From assembly GCF_050003625.1 (NCBI RefSeq), contig NC_134398.1, forward strand, positions 199,213,700 to 199,277,699: 64,000 nt of DNA. Direction: 5' to 3'. The DNA is from Haematobia irritans. Taxonomy: Eukaryota > Arthropoda > Insecta > Diptera > Muscidae. Below, piece after piece: positions 1-11,400 of this stretch. The translations under genes were made by a program, and so were the position numbers. The notes beneath the pieces were generated by a model that saw only the letters and a list, made by a program, of their open reading frames with translations, had not been told where the DNA came from and made no database searches. The first letter of the stretch is position 1; the number at the start of each line of letters is the position of its first letter.

Positions 1-82
1 ATGAAAAACTTATTTTGGCCATATCTCCTTAAATATGCGTCCTAGAGCGAAACGGACGATAATTCGTGACCACCCCTCAAAA

Positions 83-96
83 ATCAAAATTTTGAT
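83..96. repeat. 14-bp perfect palindrome atcaaaattttgat (A class)
   Basis: This is a perfect inverted repeat with no spacer, present in every gatg monomer whose first A tract is intact. In ggtg monomers only the inner 10 bp (caaaattttg) remain palindromic. No binding protein is implied by the sequence. Confidence 0.8.
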
Positions 97-250
97 GAAA
101 ATCCTCAAAAAAATGAAATTTTTATATGAAAAACTTATTTTGGCCATATCTCCTTAAATATGCGTTCTAGAGCGAAAAGGATGATAATTCGTGACCACCC
201 CTCAAAAATCAAAATTTTGGTGAAAATCCTTAAAAAATTGAAATTTTTAT

Positions 251-375
251 ATGAAAAACTTATTTTGGCCATATCTCCTTAAATATGCGTCCTAGAGCGA
301 AAAGGACGATAATTCGTGACCACCCCTCAAAAATCAAAATTTTGGTGAAAATCCTTGAAAAATTGAAATTTTTAT
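251..375 (+). repeat. Exemplar consensus monomer (G class)
   Basis: This 125-bp unit matches the majority base at essentially every position and can serve as the reference monomer. It has 40 G/C of 125. The first two thirds hold a TGGCCA site, a CTAG site and four CpGs (gcgt, gcga, acga, tcgt). The last third is a succession of A/T tracts. Its class markers are ggtg followed by ccttgaaaaattg. This class dominates from about 22 to 38 kb. Confidence 0.95.
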
Positions 376-383
376 ATGAAAAA
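326..383 (+). other. Helically spaced A/T tracts (candidate curved DNA)
   Basis: In the consensus, A or A/T tracts are centred near 331, 339.5, 349.5, 360, 368.5 and 381. Spacings are about 8.5-12 bp, close to one helical turn. A-tracts in such phase are known to bend DNA, and many satellites are curved. The pattern recurs in every full monomer. Curvature itself is inferred, not measured. Confidence 0.6.
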
Positions 384-500
384 CTTTTTTTGGCCATATC
401 TCCTTAAATATGCGTCCTAGAGCGAAAAGGACGACAATTCGTGACCACCCCTCAAAAATCTAAATTTTGGTGAAAATCCTTGAAAAATTGAAATTTTTAT

Positions 501-625
501 ATGAAAAACTTATTTTGGCCATATCTCCTTAAATATGCGTCCTAGAGCGAAAAGGATGATAATTCGTGACCACCCCTCAAAAATCAAAATTTTGATGAAA
601 ATCCTCAAAAAAATGAAATTTTTAT
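501..625 (+). repeat. Exemplar monomer, A class (gatg / ctcaaaaaaatg)
   Basis: This 125-bp monomer differs from the G class in a linked set of bases: gatg in place of ggtg, and cctcaaaaaaatg in place of ccttgaaaaattg. The gatg state completes the 14-bp perfect palindrome atcaaaattttgat. The class is abundant at 0-13 kb and again in runs at 41.5-42.6, 45.8-47.3 and 50.6-52.2 kb. Mixed forms (gatg with ccttg) exist, so the linkage is strong but not absolute. Confidence 0.9.
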
Positions 626-875
626 ATGAAAAACTTATTTTGGCCATATCTCCTTAAATATGCGTCCTAGAGCGAAAAGGATGATAATTCGTGACCACCC
701 CTCAAAAATCAAAATTTTGGTGAAAATCCTTAAAAAATTGAAATTTTTATATGAAAAACTTATTTTGGCCATATCTCCTTAAATATGCGTCCTAGAGCGA
801 AAAGGACGATAATTCGTGACCACCCCTCAAAAATCTAAATTTTGGTGAAAATCCTTGAAAAATTGAAATTTTTAT

Positions 876-1000
876 ATGAAAAACTTATTTTGGCCATATC
901 TCCTTAAATATGCGTCCTAGAGCGAAAAGGATGATAATTCGTGACCACCCCTCAAAAATCAAAATTTTGGTGAAATTATTTAAAAAATTGAAATTTTTAT
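876..1000 (+). repeat. Exemplar monomer, gtgaaattattt class
   Basis: This 125-bp monomer has gtgaaattatttaaaaaatt where the consensus has gtgaaaatccttgaaaaatt, and it is usually followed by tacgaaaaac instead of tatgaaaaac. It is frequent in 0-13 kb, then rare (for example near 15.05, 32.26, 36.35, 42.28 and 45.29 kb). This makes it a good marker of the left part of the window and of segments derived from it. Confidence 0.9.
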
Positions 1001-2295
1001 ACGAAAAACTTATTTTGGCCATATCTCCTTAAATATGCGTCCTAGAGCGAAAAGGACGATAATTCGTGACCACCCCTCAAAAATCAAAATTTTGGTGGAA
1101 ATCCTTGAAAAATTGAAATTTTTATATGAAAAACTTATTTTGGCCATATCTCCTTAAATATGCGTCCTAGAGCGAAAAGGATGAAAATTCGTGACCACCC
1201 CTCAAAAATCAAAATTTTGGTGAAATTATTTAAAAAATTGAAATTTTTATACGAAAAACTTATTTTGGCCATATCTCCTTAAATATGCGTCCTAGAGCGA
1301 AAAGGACGATAATTCGTGACCACCCCTCAAAAATCAAAATTTTGATGAAAATCCTCAAAAAAATGAAATTTTTATATGAAAAACTTATTTTGGCCATATC
1401 TCCTTAAATATGCGTCCTAGAGCGAAAAGGATGATAATTCGTGACCACCCCTCAAAAATCAAAATTTTGATGAAAATCCTCAAAAAAATGAAATTTTTAT
1501 ACGAAAAACTTATTTTGGCCATATCTCCTTAAATATGCGTCCTAGAGCGAAAAGGATGATAATTCGTGACCACCCCTCAAAAATCAAAAGTTTGGTGAAA
1601 ATCCTTAAAAAATTTAAATTTTTATATGAAAAACTTATTTTGGCAATATCTCCTTAAATATGCGTCCTAGAGCGAAAAGGACGATAATTCGTGACCACCC
1701 CTCAAAAATCTAAATTTTGGTGAAAATCCTTGAAAAATTGAAATTTTTATATGAAAAACTTATTTTGGCCATATCTCCTTAAATATGCGTCCTAGAGCGA
1801 AAAGGATGATAATTCGTGACCACCCCTCAAAAATCAAAATTTTGGTGAAATTATTTAAAAAATTGAAATTTTTATACGAAAAACTTATTTTGGCCATATC
1901 TCCTTAAATATGCGTCCTAGAGCGAAAAGGACGATAATTCGTGACCGCCCCTCAAAAATCAAAATTTTGATGAAAATCCTCAAAAAAATGAAATTTTTAT
2001 ATGAAAAACTTATTTTGGCCATATCTCCTTAAATATGCGTCCTAGAGCGAAAAGGATGATTATTCGTGACCACCCCTCAAAAATAAAAATTTTGGTGAAA
2101 ATCTTGAAACATTGAAATTTTTATATGAAAAACTTATTTTGGCCATATCTCCTTAAATATGCGTCCTAGAGCGAAAAGGATGATAATTCGTGACCACCCC
2201 TCAAAAATCAAAATTTTGATGAAAATCCTCAAAAAAATGAAATTTTTATATGAAAAACTTATTTTGGCCATATCTCCTTAAATATGCGTCCTAGA

Positions 2296-2332
2296 GCGAT
2301 AAGGACGATAATTCGAAAAGGACGATAATTCG
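2296..2332 (+). repeat. Internal 18-19 bp duplication within a monomer
   Basis: The segment aaggacgataattcg is present twice in succession (gcgataaggacgataattcg then aaaaggacgataattcg), lengthening the monomer. The same event is seen at 5812, 7212, 9590, 11420 and 13885, so it was copied with larger blocks instead of arising six times. Confidence 0.85.
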
Positions 2333-2680
2333 TGACCACCCCTCAAAAATAAAAATTTCGGTGAAAATCCTTGAAAAAATGAAATTTTATATATGAAAAA
2401 CTTATTTTGGCCATATCTCCTAAATATGCGTCCTAGAGCGAAAAGGACGATAATTCGTGACCACACCTCAAAAATCAAAATTTTGGCGCAAAACCTTGAT
2501 AAATTGAAATTTTTATATGAAAAACTTATTTTGGCCATATCTCCTTAAATATGCGTCCTAGAGCGAAACGGATGATAATTCGTGACCACCCCCCCAAAAA
2601 TCAAAAATTTGATGAAAATCTTCCAAAAATGAAATTTTTATATGAAAAACTTATTTTGGCCATATCTCCTTAAATATGCG

Positions 2681-3765
2681 CCCTAGAGCGAAAAGGATGA
2701 TAATTCGTGACCACCCCTCAAAAATCAAAATTTTGGTGAAATTACTTGATAAATTGAAATTTTTATATGAAAAACTTATTTTGGCCATATCTCCTTAAAT
2801 ATGCGTCCTAGAGCGAAAAGGACGATGATTCGTGACCACCCCTCAAAAATCAAAATTTTGATGAAAATCCTCAAAAAAATGAAATTTTTATATGAAAAAC
2901 TTATTTTGGCCATATCTTCTTAAATATGCGTCCTAGAGCGAAAAGGACGATAATTCGTGACCACCCCTCAAAAATCAAAATTTTGGTGGAAATCCTTGAA
3001 AAATTGAAATTTTTATATGAAAAACTTATTTTGGCAATATCTCCTTAAATATGCGTCCTAGAGCGAAAAGGATGATAATTCGTGACCACCCCTCAAAAAT
3101 CAAAATTTTGGTGAAATTATTTAAAAAATTGAAATTTTTATACGAAAAACTTATTTTGGCCATATCTCCTTAAATATGCGTCCTAGAGCGAAAAGGACGA
3201 TGATTCGTGACCACCCCTCAAAAATCAAAATTTTGATGAAAATCCTCAAAAAAATGAAATTTTTATATGAAAAACTTATTTTGGCCATATCTTCTTAAAT
3301 ATGCGTCCTAGAGCGAAAAGGATGATAATTCGTGACCACCCCTCAAAAATCAAAATTTTGGTGAAAATCCTTAAAAAATTGAAATTTTTATATGAAAAAC
3401 TTATTTTGGCCATATCTCCTTAAATATGCGTCCTAGAGCGAAAAGGACGATAATTCGTGACCACCCCTCAAAAATCAAAATTTTGGTGGAAATCCTTGAA
3501 AAATTGAAATTTTTATATGAAAAGCTTATTTTGGCCATATCTCCTTAAATATGCGTCCTAGAGCGAAACGGATGATAATTCGTGACCACCCCCCAAAAAT
3601 CAAAAATTTGATGAAAATCCTCAAAAAAATGAAATTTTTATATGAAAAACTTATTTTGGCCATATCTCCTTAAATATGCGTCCTAGAGCGAAAAGGACGA
3701 TAATTCGTGACCACCCCCCAAAAATCAAAATTTTGATGAAAATCCTCAAAAAATGAAATTTTTAT
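2681..3765 (+). repeat. Monomers between H1 copies
   Basis: About nine monomers separate the two H1 blocks. The rare gacgatgattcg monomer occurs at about 2821 and again 375 bp later (about 3196), which marks a local three-monomer duplication. No gene or non-repeat sequence is present. Confidence 0.8.
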
Positions 3766-6200
3766 ATGAAAAACTTATTTTGGCCATATCTCCTTAAATA
3801 TGCGTCCTAGAGCGAAACGGACGATAATTCGTGACCACCCCTCAAAAATCAAAATTTTGATGAAAATCCTCAAAAAAATGAAATTTTTATATGAAAAACT
3901 TATTTTGGCCATATCTCCTTAAATATGCGTCCTAGAGCGAAAAGGACGATAATTCGTGACCACCCCTCAAAAATCAAAATTTTGGTGAAAATCCTTGAAA
4001 AATTGAAATTTTTATATGAAAAACTTTTTTTTGGCCATATCTCCTTAAATATGCGTTCTAGAGCGAAAAGGACGACAATTCGTGATCACCCCTCAAAAAT
4101 CTTAATTTTGGTGAAAATCCTTGAAAAATTGAAATTTTTATATGAAAAACTTATTTTGGCCATATCTCCTTAAATATGCGTCCTAGAGCGAAAAGGATGA
4201 TAATTCGTGACCACCCCTCAAAAATCAAAATTTTGATGAAAATCCTCAAAAAAATGAAATTTTTATATGAAAAACTTATTTTGGCCATATCTCCTTAAAT
4301 ATGCGTCCTAGAGCGAAAAGGATGATAATTCGTGACAACCCCTCAAAAATCAAAATTTTGGTGAAAATCCTTAAAAAATTGAAATTTTTATATGAAAAAC
4401 TTATTTTGGCCATATCTCCTTAAATATGCGTCCTAGAGCGAAAAGGACGATAATTCGTGACCACCCCTCAAAAATCTAAATTTTGGTGAAAATCCTTGAA
4501 AAATTGAAATTTTTATATGAAAAACTTATTTTGGCCATATCTCCTTAAATATGCGTCCTAGAGCGAAAAGGATGATAATTCGTGACCACCCCTCAAAAAT
4601 CAAAATTTTGGTGAAATTATTTAAAAAATTGAAATTTTTATACGAAAAACTTATTTTGGCCATATCTCCTTAAATATGCGTCCTAGAGCGAAAAGGACGA
4701 TAATTCGTGACCACCCCTCAAAAATCAAAATTTTGGTGGAAATCCTTGAAAAATTGAAATTTTTATATGAAAAACTTATTTTGGCCATATCTCCTTAAAT
4801 ATGCGTCCTAGAGCGAAAAGGATGATAATTCGTGACCACCCCTCAAAAATCAAAATTTTGGTGAAATTATTTAAAAAATTGAAATTTTTATACGAAAAAC
4901 TTATTTTGGCCATATCTCCTTAAATATGCGTCCTAGAGCGAAAAGGACGATAATTCGTGACCACCCCTCAAAAATCAAAATTTTGATGAAAATCCTCAAA
5001 AAAATGAAATTTTTATATGAAAAACTTATTTTGGCCATATCTCCTTAAATATGCGTCCTAGAGCGAAAAGGATGATAATTCGTGAGCACCCCTCAAAAAT
5101 CAAAATTTTGGTGAAAATCCTTAAAAAATTTAAATTTTTATATGAAAAACTTATTTTGGCAATATCTCCTTAAATATGCGTCCTAGAGCGAAAAGGACGA
5201 TAATTCGTGACCACCCCTCAAAAATCTAAATTTTGGTGAAAATCCTTGAAAAATTGAAATTTTTATATGAAAAACTTATTTTGGCCATATCTCCTTAAAT
5301 ATGCGTCCTAGAGCGAAAAGGATGATAATTCGTGACCACCCCTCAAAAATCAAAATTTTGGTGAAATTATTTAAAAAATTGAAATTTTTATACGAAAAAC
5401 TTATTTTGGCCATATCTCCTTAAATACGCGTCCTAGAGCGAAAAGGACGATAATTCGTGACCGCCCCTCAAAAATCAAAATTTTGATGAAAATCCTCAAA
5501 AAAATGAAATTTTTATATGAAAAACTTATTTTGGCCATATCTCCTTAAATATGCGTCCTAGAGCGAAAAGGATGATTATTCGTGACCACCCCTCAAAAAT
5601 AAAAATTTTGGTGAAAATCTTGAAACATTGAAATTTTTATATGAAAAACTTATTTTGGCCATATCTCCTTAAATATGCGTCCTAGAGCGAAAAGGATGAT
5701 AATTCGTGACCACCCCTCAAAAATCAAAATTTTTATGAAAATCCTCAAAAAAATGAAATTTTTATATGAAAAACTTATTTTGGCCATATCTCCTTAAATA
5801 TGCGTCCTAGAGCGATAAGGACGATAATTCGAAAAGGACGATAATTCGTGACCACCCCTCAAAAATAAAAATTTCGGTGAAAATCCTTGAAAAAATGAAA
5901 TTTTATATATGAAAAACTTATTTTGGCCATATCTCCTAAATATGCGTCCTAGAGCGAAAAGGACGATAATTCGTGACCACACCTCAAAAATCAAAATTTT
6001 GGCGCAAAACCTTGATAAATTGAAATTTTTATATGAAAAACTTATTTTGGCCATATCTCCTTAAATATGCGTCCTAGAGCGAAACGGATGATAATTCGTG
6101 ACCACCCCCCCAAAAATCAAAAATTTGATGAAAATCTTCCAAAAATGAAATTTTTATATGAAAAACTTATTTTGGCCATATCTCCTTAAATATGCGTCCT
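3766..6200 (+). repeat. Higher-order repeat block H1, copy 2
   Basis: This is a collinear copy of 1-2680, minus the monomer at 126-250 and one monomer near 1.4-1.5 kb. Single-base differences include gtgagcacc near 5084 and an extra T in the T run at about 4030. Homology stops near 6200, where this copy runs into cccccc-type monomers while copy 1 runs into a gccctag monomer. Confidence 0.88.
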
Positions 6201-6440
6201 AGAGCGAAAAGGACGATAATTCGTGACCACCCCCCAAAAATCAAAAATTTTGGTGAAAATCCTTGAAAATTTGAAATTTTTAGATGAAAAATTTATTTTG
6301 GTCATATCTCCTTAAATATGCGTCCTAGAGCGAAAAGGACGATAATTCATGACCACCCCCCCCCCCCAAAAAATCAAAATTTTGGTGAAAATCCTTAAAA
6401 AATTGAAATTTTTATATGAAAAACTTATTTTGGCCATATC
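6201..6440 (+). repeat. Two divergent monomers with a C12 tract
   Basis: The first monomer has atttttagatgaaaaattta and lies close to those at about 8.9 and 13.3 kb. The second carries a run of 12 C at 6356-6367, where the consensus has four. It also has attcatgacc in place of attcgtgacc. Confidence 0.8.
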
Positions 6441-7575
6441 TCCTTAAATATGCGTCCTAGAGCGAAAAGGACGATAATTCGTGACCACCCCTCAAAAATC
6501 AAAATTTTGGTGAAATTATTTAAAAAATTGAAATTTTTATACGAAAAACTTATTTTGGCCATATCTCCTTAAATATGCGTCCTAGAGCGAAAAGGACGAT
6601 AATTCGTGACCACCCCTCAAAAATCAAAATTTTGATGAAAATCCTCAAAAAAATGAAATTTTTATATGAAAAACTTATTTTGGCCATATCTCCTTAAATA
6701 TGCGTCCTAGAGCGAAAAGGATGATAATTCGTGACCACCCCTCAAAAATCAAAATTTTGGTGAAAATCCTTAAAAAATTGAAATTTTTATATGAAAAACT
6801 TATTTTGGCCATATCTCCTTAAATATGCGTCCTAGAGCGAAAAGGACGATAATTCGTGACCACCCCTCAAAAATCTAAATTTTGGTGAAAATCCTTGAAA
6901 AATTGAAATTTTTATATGAAAAACTTATTTTGGCCATATCTCCTTAAATATGCGTCCTAGAGCGAAAAGGATGATAATTCGTGACCACCCCTCAAAAATC
7001 AAAATTTTGGTGAAATTATTTAAAAAATTGAAATTTTTATATGAAAAACTTATTTTGGCCATATCTCCTTAAATATGCGTCCTAGAGCGAAAAGGACGAT
7101 AATTCGTGACCGCCCCTCAAAAATCAAAATTTTGATGAAAATCCTCAAAAAAATGAAATTTTTATATGAAAAACTTATTTTGGCCATATCTCCTTAAATA
7201 TGCGTCCTAGAGCGATAAGGACGATAATTCGAAAAGGACGATAATTCGTGACCACCCCTCCAAAATAAAAATTTCGGTGAAAATTCTTGAAAAAATGAAA
7301 TTTTTATATGAAAAACTTATTTTGGCCATATCTCCTAAATATGCGTCCTAGAGCGAAAAGGACGATAATTCGTGACCACACCTCAAAAATCAAAATTTTG
7401 GCGCAAAACCTTGATAAATTGAAATTTTTATATGAAAAACTTATTTTGGCCATATCTCCTTAAATATGCGTCCTAGAGCGAAACGGATGATAATTCGTGA
7501 CCACCCCCCCAAAAATCAAAAATTTGATGAAAATCTTCCAAAAATGAAATTTTTATATGAAAAACTTATTTTGGC
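6441..7575 (+). repeat. Higher-order repeat block H1, shortened copy 3
   Basis: The monomer order follows 4830-6170 (gtgaaattattt; ctcaaaaaaatg; ccttaaaaaattg; tctaaatttt; gtgaaattattt; gaccgccc; then the internal-duplication monomer at 7212), but two monomers corresponding to about 5521-5770 are missing. The offset to copy 2 is 1,400 bp at the internal duplication (5812 versus 7212). Confidence 0.82.
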
Positions 7576-9570
7576 CATATCTCCTTAAATATGCGTCCTA
7601 GAGCGAAAAGGACGATAATTCGTGACCACTCCTCAAAAATCAAAATTTTGGTGAAATTACTTGATAAATTGAAATTTTTATATGAAAAACTTATTTTGGC
7701 CATATCTCCTTAAATATGCGTCCTATAGCGAAACGGATGATAATTCGTGACCACCCCCCAAAAATCAAAAATTTGATGAAAATCTTCCAAAAATGAAATT
7801 TTTATATGAAAAACTTATTTTGGCCATATCTCCTTAAATATGCGTCCTAGAGCGAAAAGGACGATAATTCGTGACCACCCCTCAAAAATCAAAATTTTGA
7901 TGAAAATCCTCAAAAAAATGAAATTTTTATATGAAAAACTTATTTTGGCCATATCTCCTTAAATATGCGTCCTAGAGCGAAAAGGACGATAATTCGTTAC
8001 CACCCCTCAAAAATCAAAATTTTGGTGAAAATCCTTGAAAAATTGAAATTTTTATATGAAAAACTCATTTTGGCCATATCTCCTTAAATATGCGTCCTAG
8101 AGCGAAAAGGACGATAATTCGTGACCACCCCTCAAAAATCAAAATTTTGGTGAAATTATTTAAAAAATTGAAATTTTTATACGAAAAACTTATTTTGGCA
8201 ATATCTCCTTAAATATGCGTCCTAGAGCGAAAAGGACGATAATTCGTGATCACCCCTCAAAAATCAAAATTTTGGTGAAAATCCTTGAAAAATTGAAATT
8301 TTTATATGAAAAACTTATTTTGGTCATATCTCCTTAAATATGCGTCCTAGAGCGAAAAGGACGATAATTCGTGACCACCCCTCAAAAATCAAAATTTTTA
8401 TGAAAATCCTCAAAAAAAAAATATAATTTTTATACGAAAAACTTATTTTGACCATATCTCTTTAAATATGCGTCCTAGAGCGAAAAGGACGATAATTCAT
8501 GACCACCCCTCAAAAATCAAAATTTTGGTGAAAATCCTTGAAAAATTTAAATTTTTATATGAAAAACTCATTTTGGCCATATCTCCTTAAATATGCGTCC
8601 TAGAGCGAAAAGGACGATAATTCGTGACCACCCCTCAAAAATCAAAATTTTGGTGAAATTATTTAAAAAATTGAAATTTTTATACGAAAAATTTATTTTG
8701 GCCATATCTCCTTAAATATGCGTCCTAGAGCGAAAAGGACGATAATTCGTGATCACCCCTCAAAAATCAAAATTTTGATGAAAATCCTTGAAAAACTGAA
8801 ATTTTTATATGAAAAACTTATTTTGGCCATATCTCCTTAAATATGCGTCCTAGAGCGAAAAGGACAATAATTCGTGACCACCCCCCAAAAATCAAAAATT
8901 TTGGTGAAAATCCTTGAAAATTTGAAATTTTTAGATGAAAAATTTATTGTGGTCATATCTCCTTAAATATGCGTCCTAGAGCGAAAAGGACGATAATTCA
9001 TGACCACCCCCCCCCCCCAAAAATCAAAATTTTGATGAAAATCCTCAAAAAAATGAAATTTTTATATGAAAAACTTATTTTGGCCATATCTCCTTAAATA
9101 TGCGTCCTAGAGCGAAAAGGACGATAATTCGTGACCACCCCTCAAAAATCAAAATTTTGGTGAAAATCCTTGAAAAATTGAAATTTTTATATGATAATCT
9201 TATTTTGGCCATATCTCCTTAAATATGCGTCCTAGAGCGAAAAGGACGATAATTCGTGACTATCCCTCAAAAATCAAACTTTTGGTGAAATTCCGTGAAA
9301 AATTGAAATTTTTATATAAAAAACTTATTTTGGCCATATCTCCTCTAATATGCGTCCTAGAGCGATAAGGAGATAATTCGTGACCACCCCCAAAAATCAA
9401 AATTTCGTTGAAAATCCTTGAAAATTTGAAATTTTTATATGAAAAACTTATTTTGGCCATATCTCCTTAAATATGCGTCCTAGAGCGAAAAGGACGATAA
9501 TTCGTGACCACCCCCCAAAAATCAAAATTTCGATGAAAATCCTTGAAAATTTGTATTTTTATATGAAAAA
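7576..9570 (+). repeat. Mixed monomers, partial source of later blocks
   Basis: About 16 monomers of mixed classes. The pair with gaccactcctc / ttacttgataaattg and then tcctatagcg (7721) recurs at 9725 and 11555. The stretch 8871-9570 (atttttagatg monomer, gataatctt monomer, gactatccc monomer) recurs at 13291-13880 without the poly-C monomer at about 8990-9110. No gene is present. Confidence 0.78.
9007..9018 (+). repeat. C12 tract in monomer
   Basis: Twelve consecutive C replace the usual four-C segment of the monomer. Comparable expansions lie at 6356-6367 (12 C), about 10259-10267 (9), 10993-11000 (8), 12089-12099 (11) and 12825-12832 (8). All are within 6.3-12.9 kb. Confidence 0.85.
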
Positions 9571-11400
9571 CTTAAATATGCGTCCTAGAGCGATAAGGAC
9601 GATAATTCGAAAAGGACGATAATTCGTGACCACTCCTCAAAAATCAAAATTTTGGTGAAATTACTTGATAAATTGAAATTTTTATATGAAAAACTTATTT
9701 TGGCCATATCTCCTTAAATATGCGTCCTATAGCGAAACGGATGATAATTCGTGACCACCCCCCAAAAATCAAAAATTTGATGAAAATCTTCCAAAAATGA
9801 AATTTTGATATGAAAAACTTATTTTGGCCATATCTCCTTAAATATGCGTCCTAGAGCGAAAAGGATGATAATTCGTGACCACCCCTCAAAAATCAAAATT
9901 TTGGTGAAATTATTTAAAAAATTGAAATTTTTATACGAAAAACTTATTTTGGCCATATCTCCTTAAATATGCGTCCTAGAGCGAAAAGGACGATAATTCG
10001 TGACCACCCCCCAAAAATCAAAAATTTTGATGAAAATCCTCAAAAAAATATAATTTTTATACGAAAAACTTATTTTGACCATATCTCCTTAAATATGCGT
10101 CCTAGAGCGAAAAGGACGATAATTCGTGACCACCCCCCAAAAATCAAAAATTTTGATGAAAATCCTCAAAAAAATATAATTTTTATACGAAAAACTTATT
10201 TTGGCCATATCTCCTTAAATATGCGTCCTAGAGCGAAAAGGACGATAATTCGTGACCACCCCCCCCCACCACAAAATCAAAATTTTGATGAAAATCCTCA
10301 AAAAAAAAATGAAATTTTTATATGAAAAACTTATTTTGGCCATATCTCCTTAAATATGCGTCCTAGAGCTCAAAAATCAAAATTTTGGTGAAAATCCTTG
10401 AAAAATTGAAATTTTTATATGAAAAACTTATTTTGGTCATATCTCCTTAAATATGCGTCCTAGAGCGAAAAGGACGATAATTCGTGACCACCCCTCAAAA
10501 ATCAAAATTTTGGTGAAAATCCTTGAAAAATTGAAATTTTTATATGAAAAACTTATTTTGGCCATATCTCCTTAAATATGCGTCCTAGAGCGAAAAGGAT
10601 GGTAATTCGTGACCACCCCTCAAAAATCAAAATTTTGGTGAAATTATTTAAAAAATTGAAATTTTTATACGAAAAACTTATTTTGGCCATATCTCCTTAA
10701 ATATGCGTCCTAGAGCGAAAAGGACGATAATTCGTGACCACCCCCCAAAAATCAAAAATTTTGATGAAAATCCTCAAAAAAATATAATTTTTATACGAAA
10801 AACTTATTTTGACCATATCTCCTTAAATATGCGTCCTAGAGCGAAAAGGACGATAATTCGTGACCACCCCCCAAAAATCAAAAATTTTGATGAAAATCCT
10901 CAAAAAAATATAATTTTTATACGAAAAACTTATTTTGGCCATATCTCCTTAAATATGCGTCCTAGAGCGAAAAGGACGATAATTCATGACCACCCCCCCC
11001 ACCACAAAATCAAAATTTTGATGAAAATCCTCAAAAAAAAAATTAAATTTTTATATGAAAAACTTATTTTGGCCATATCTCCTTAAATATGCGTCCTAGA
11101 GCTCAAAAATCAAAATTTTGGTGAAAATCCTTGAAAAATTGAAATTTTTATATGAAAAACTTATTTTGGTCATATCTCCTTAAATATGCGTCCTAGAGCG
11201 AAAAGGACGATAATTCGTGACCACCCCTCAAAAATCAAAATTTTGATGAAAATCCTTGAAAAATTGAAATTTTTATATGAAAAACTTATTTTGGCCATAT
11301 CTCCTTAAATATGCGTCCTAGAGCGAAAAGGACGATAATTCATGACGACCCCCCAAAAATCTAAATTTTGATGAAAATCCATTTATTTTTATATGAAAAA
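9571..11400 (+). repeat. Higher-order repeat H2 (1,830 bp), copy 1
   Basis: The unit starts at a deletion junction, gaaaaacttaaatatgcg, where 19 bp of the normal monomer are lost between two ctta motifs. The same sequence begins again at 11401, exactly 1,830 bp later. The unit contains an inner repeat of about 733 bp (9969 onward and 10703 onward). That inner repeat is built of two 126-bp monomers, a poly-C/accac monomer and a fused monomer with gagctc. The copy ends in a private junction, aaaatccatttatttttata, near 11377. Confidence 0.9.
10366..10371 (+). repeat. Fused monomer junction GAGCTC (28-bp deletion)
   Basis: The monomer lost 28 bp between gagc and tcaaaaatc, creating a GAGCTC hexamer that the consensus lacks. 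The same junction lies at 11099-11104, 12198-12203 and 12932-12937. I saw it nowhere else in the window, so it is a private mark of the H2 blocks. Confidence 0.88.

Larger units (their letters stand above)
1..2680 (+). repeat. Higher-order repeat block H1, copy 1
   Basis: This segment of about 21 monomers recurs at 3766-6200 with the same order of variant monomers. Shared private marks include acgacaattc (431 and 4072), gattattcg with a shortened cttgaaacattg (2061 and 5577), the internal duplication at 2296 and 5812, and ggcgcaaaacc (about 2485 and 6001). The offset is 3,640-3,641 bp at first. It falls to 3,516 bp after about 1.45 kb because copy 2 lacks one monomer. Copy 1 also has one extra monomer at 126-250. 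The block may begin before the window. Confidence 0.88.

Noticed and set aside
311..328. CENP-B box
   Set aside because: The attcgtgaccacccct segment shares only the TTCG half with the known 17-bp box; the central A and the CGGG half do not match on either strand.
2278..6054. Minus-strand open frames of 86 residues (2278-2538 and 5794-6054) and a plus-strand one (3925-4173)
   Set aside because: They arise from the H1 internal-duplication monomer or from an extra T in a T run. The two minus-strand frames are identical only because the block was duplicated. No coding evidence.
9260..9460. Minus-strand open frame of 66 residues
   Set aside because: It reads across two ordinary monomers with small indels; there is no start context or domain.
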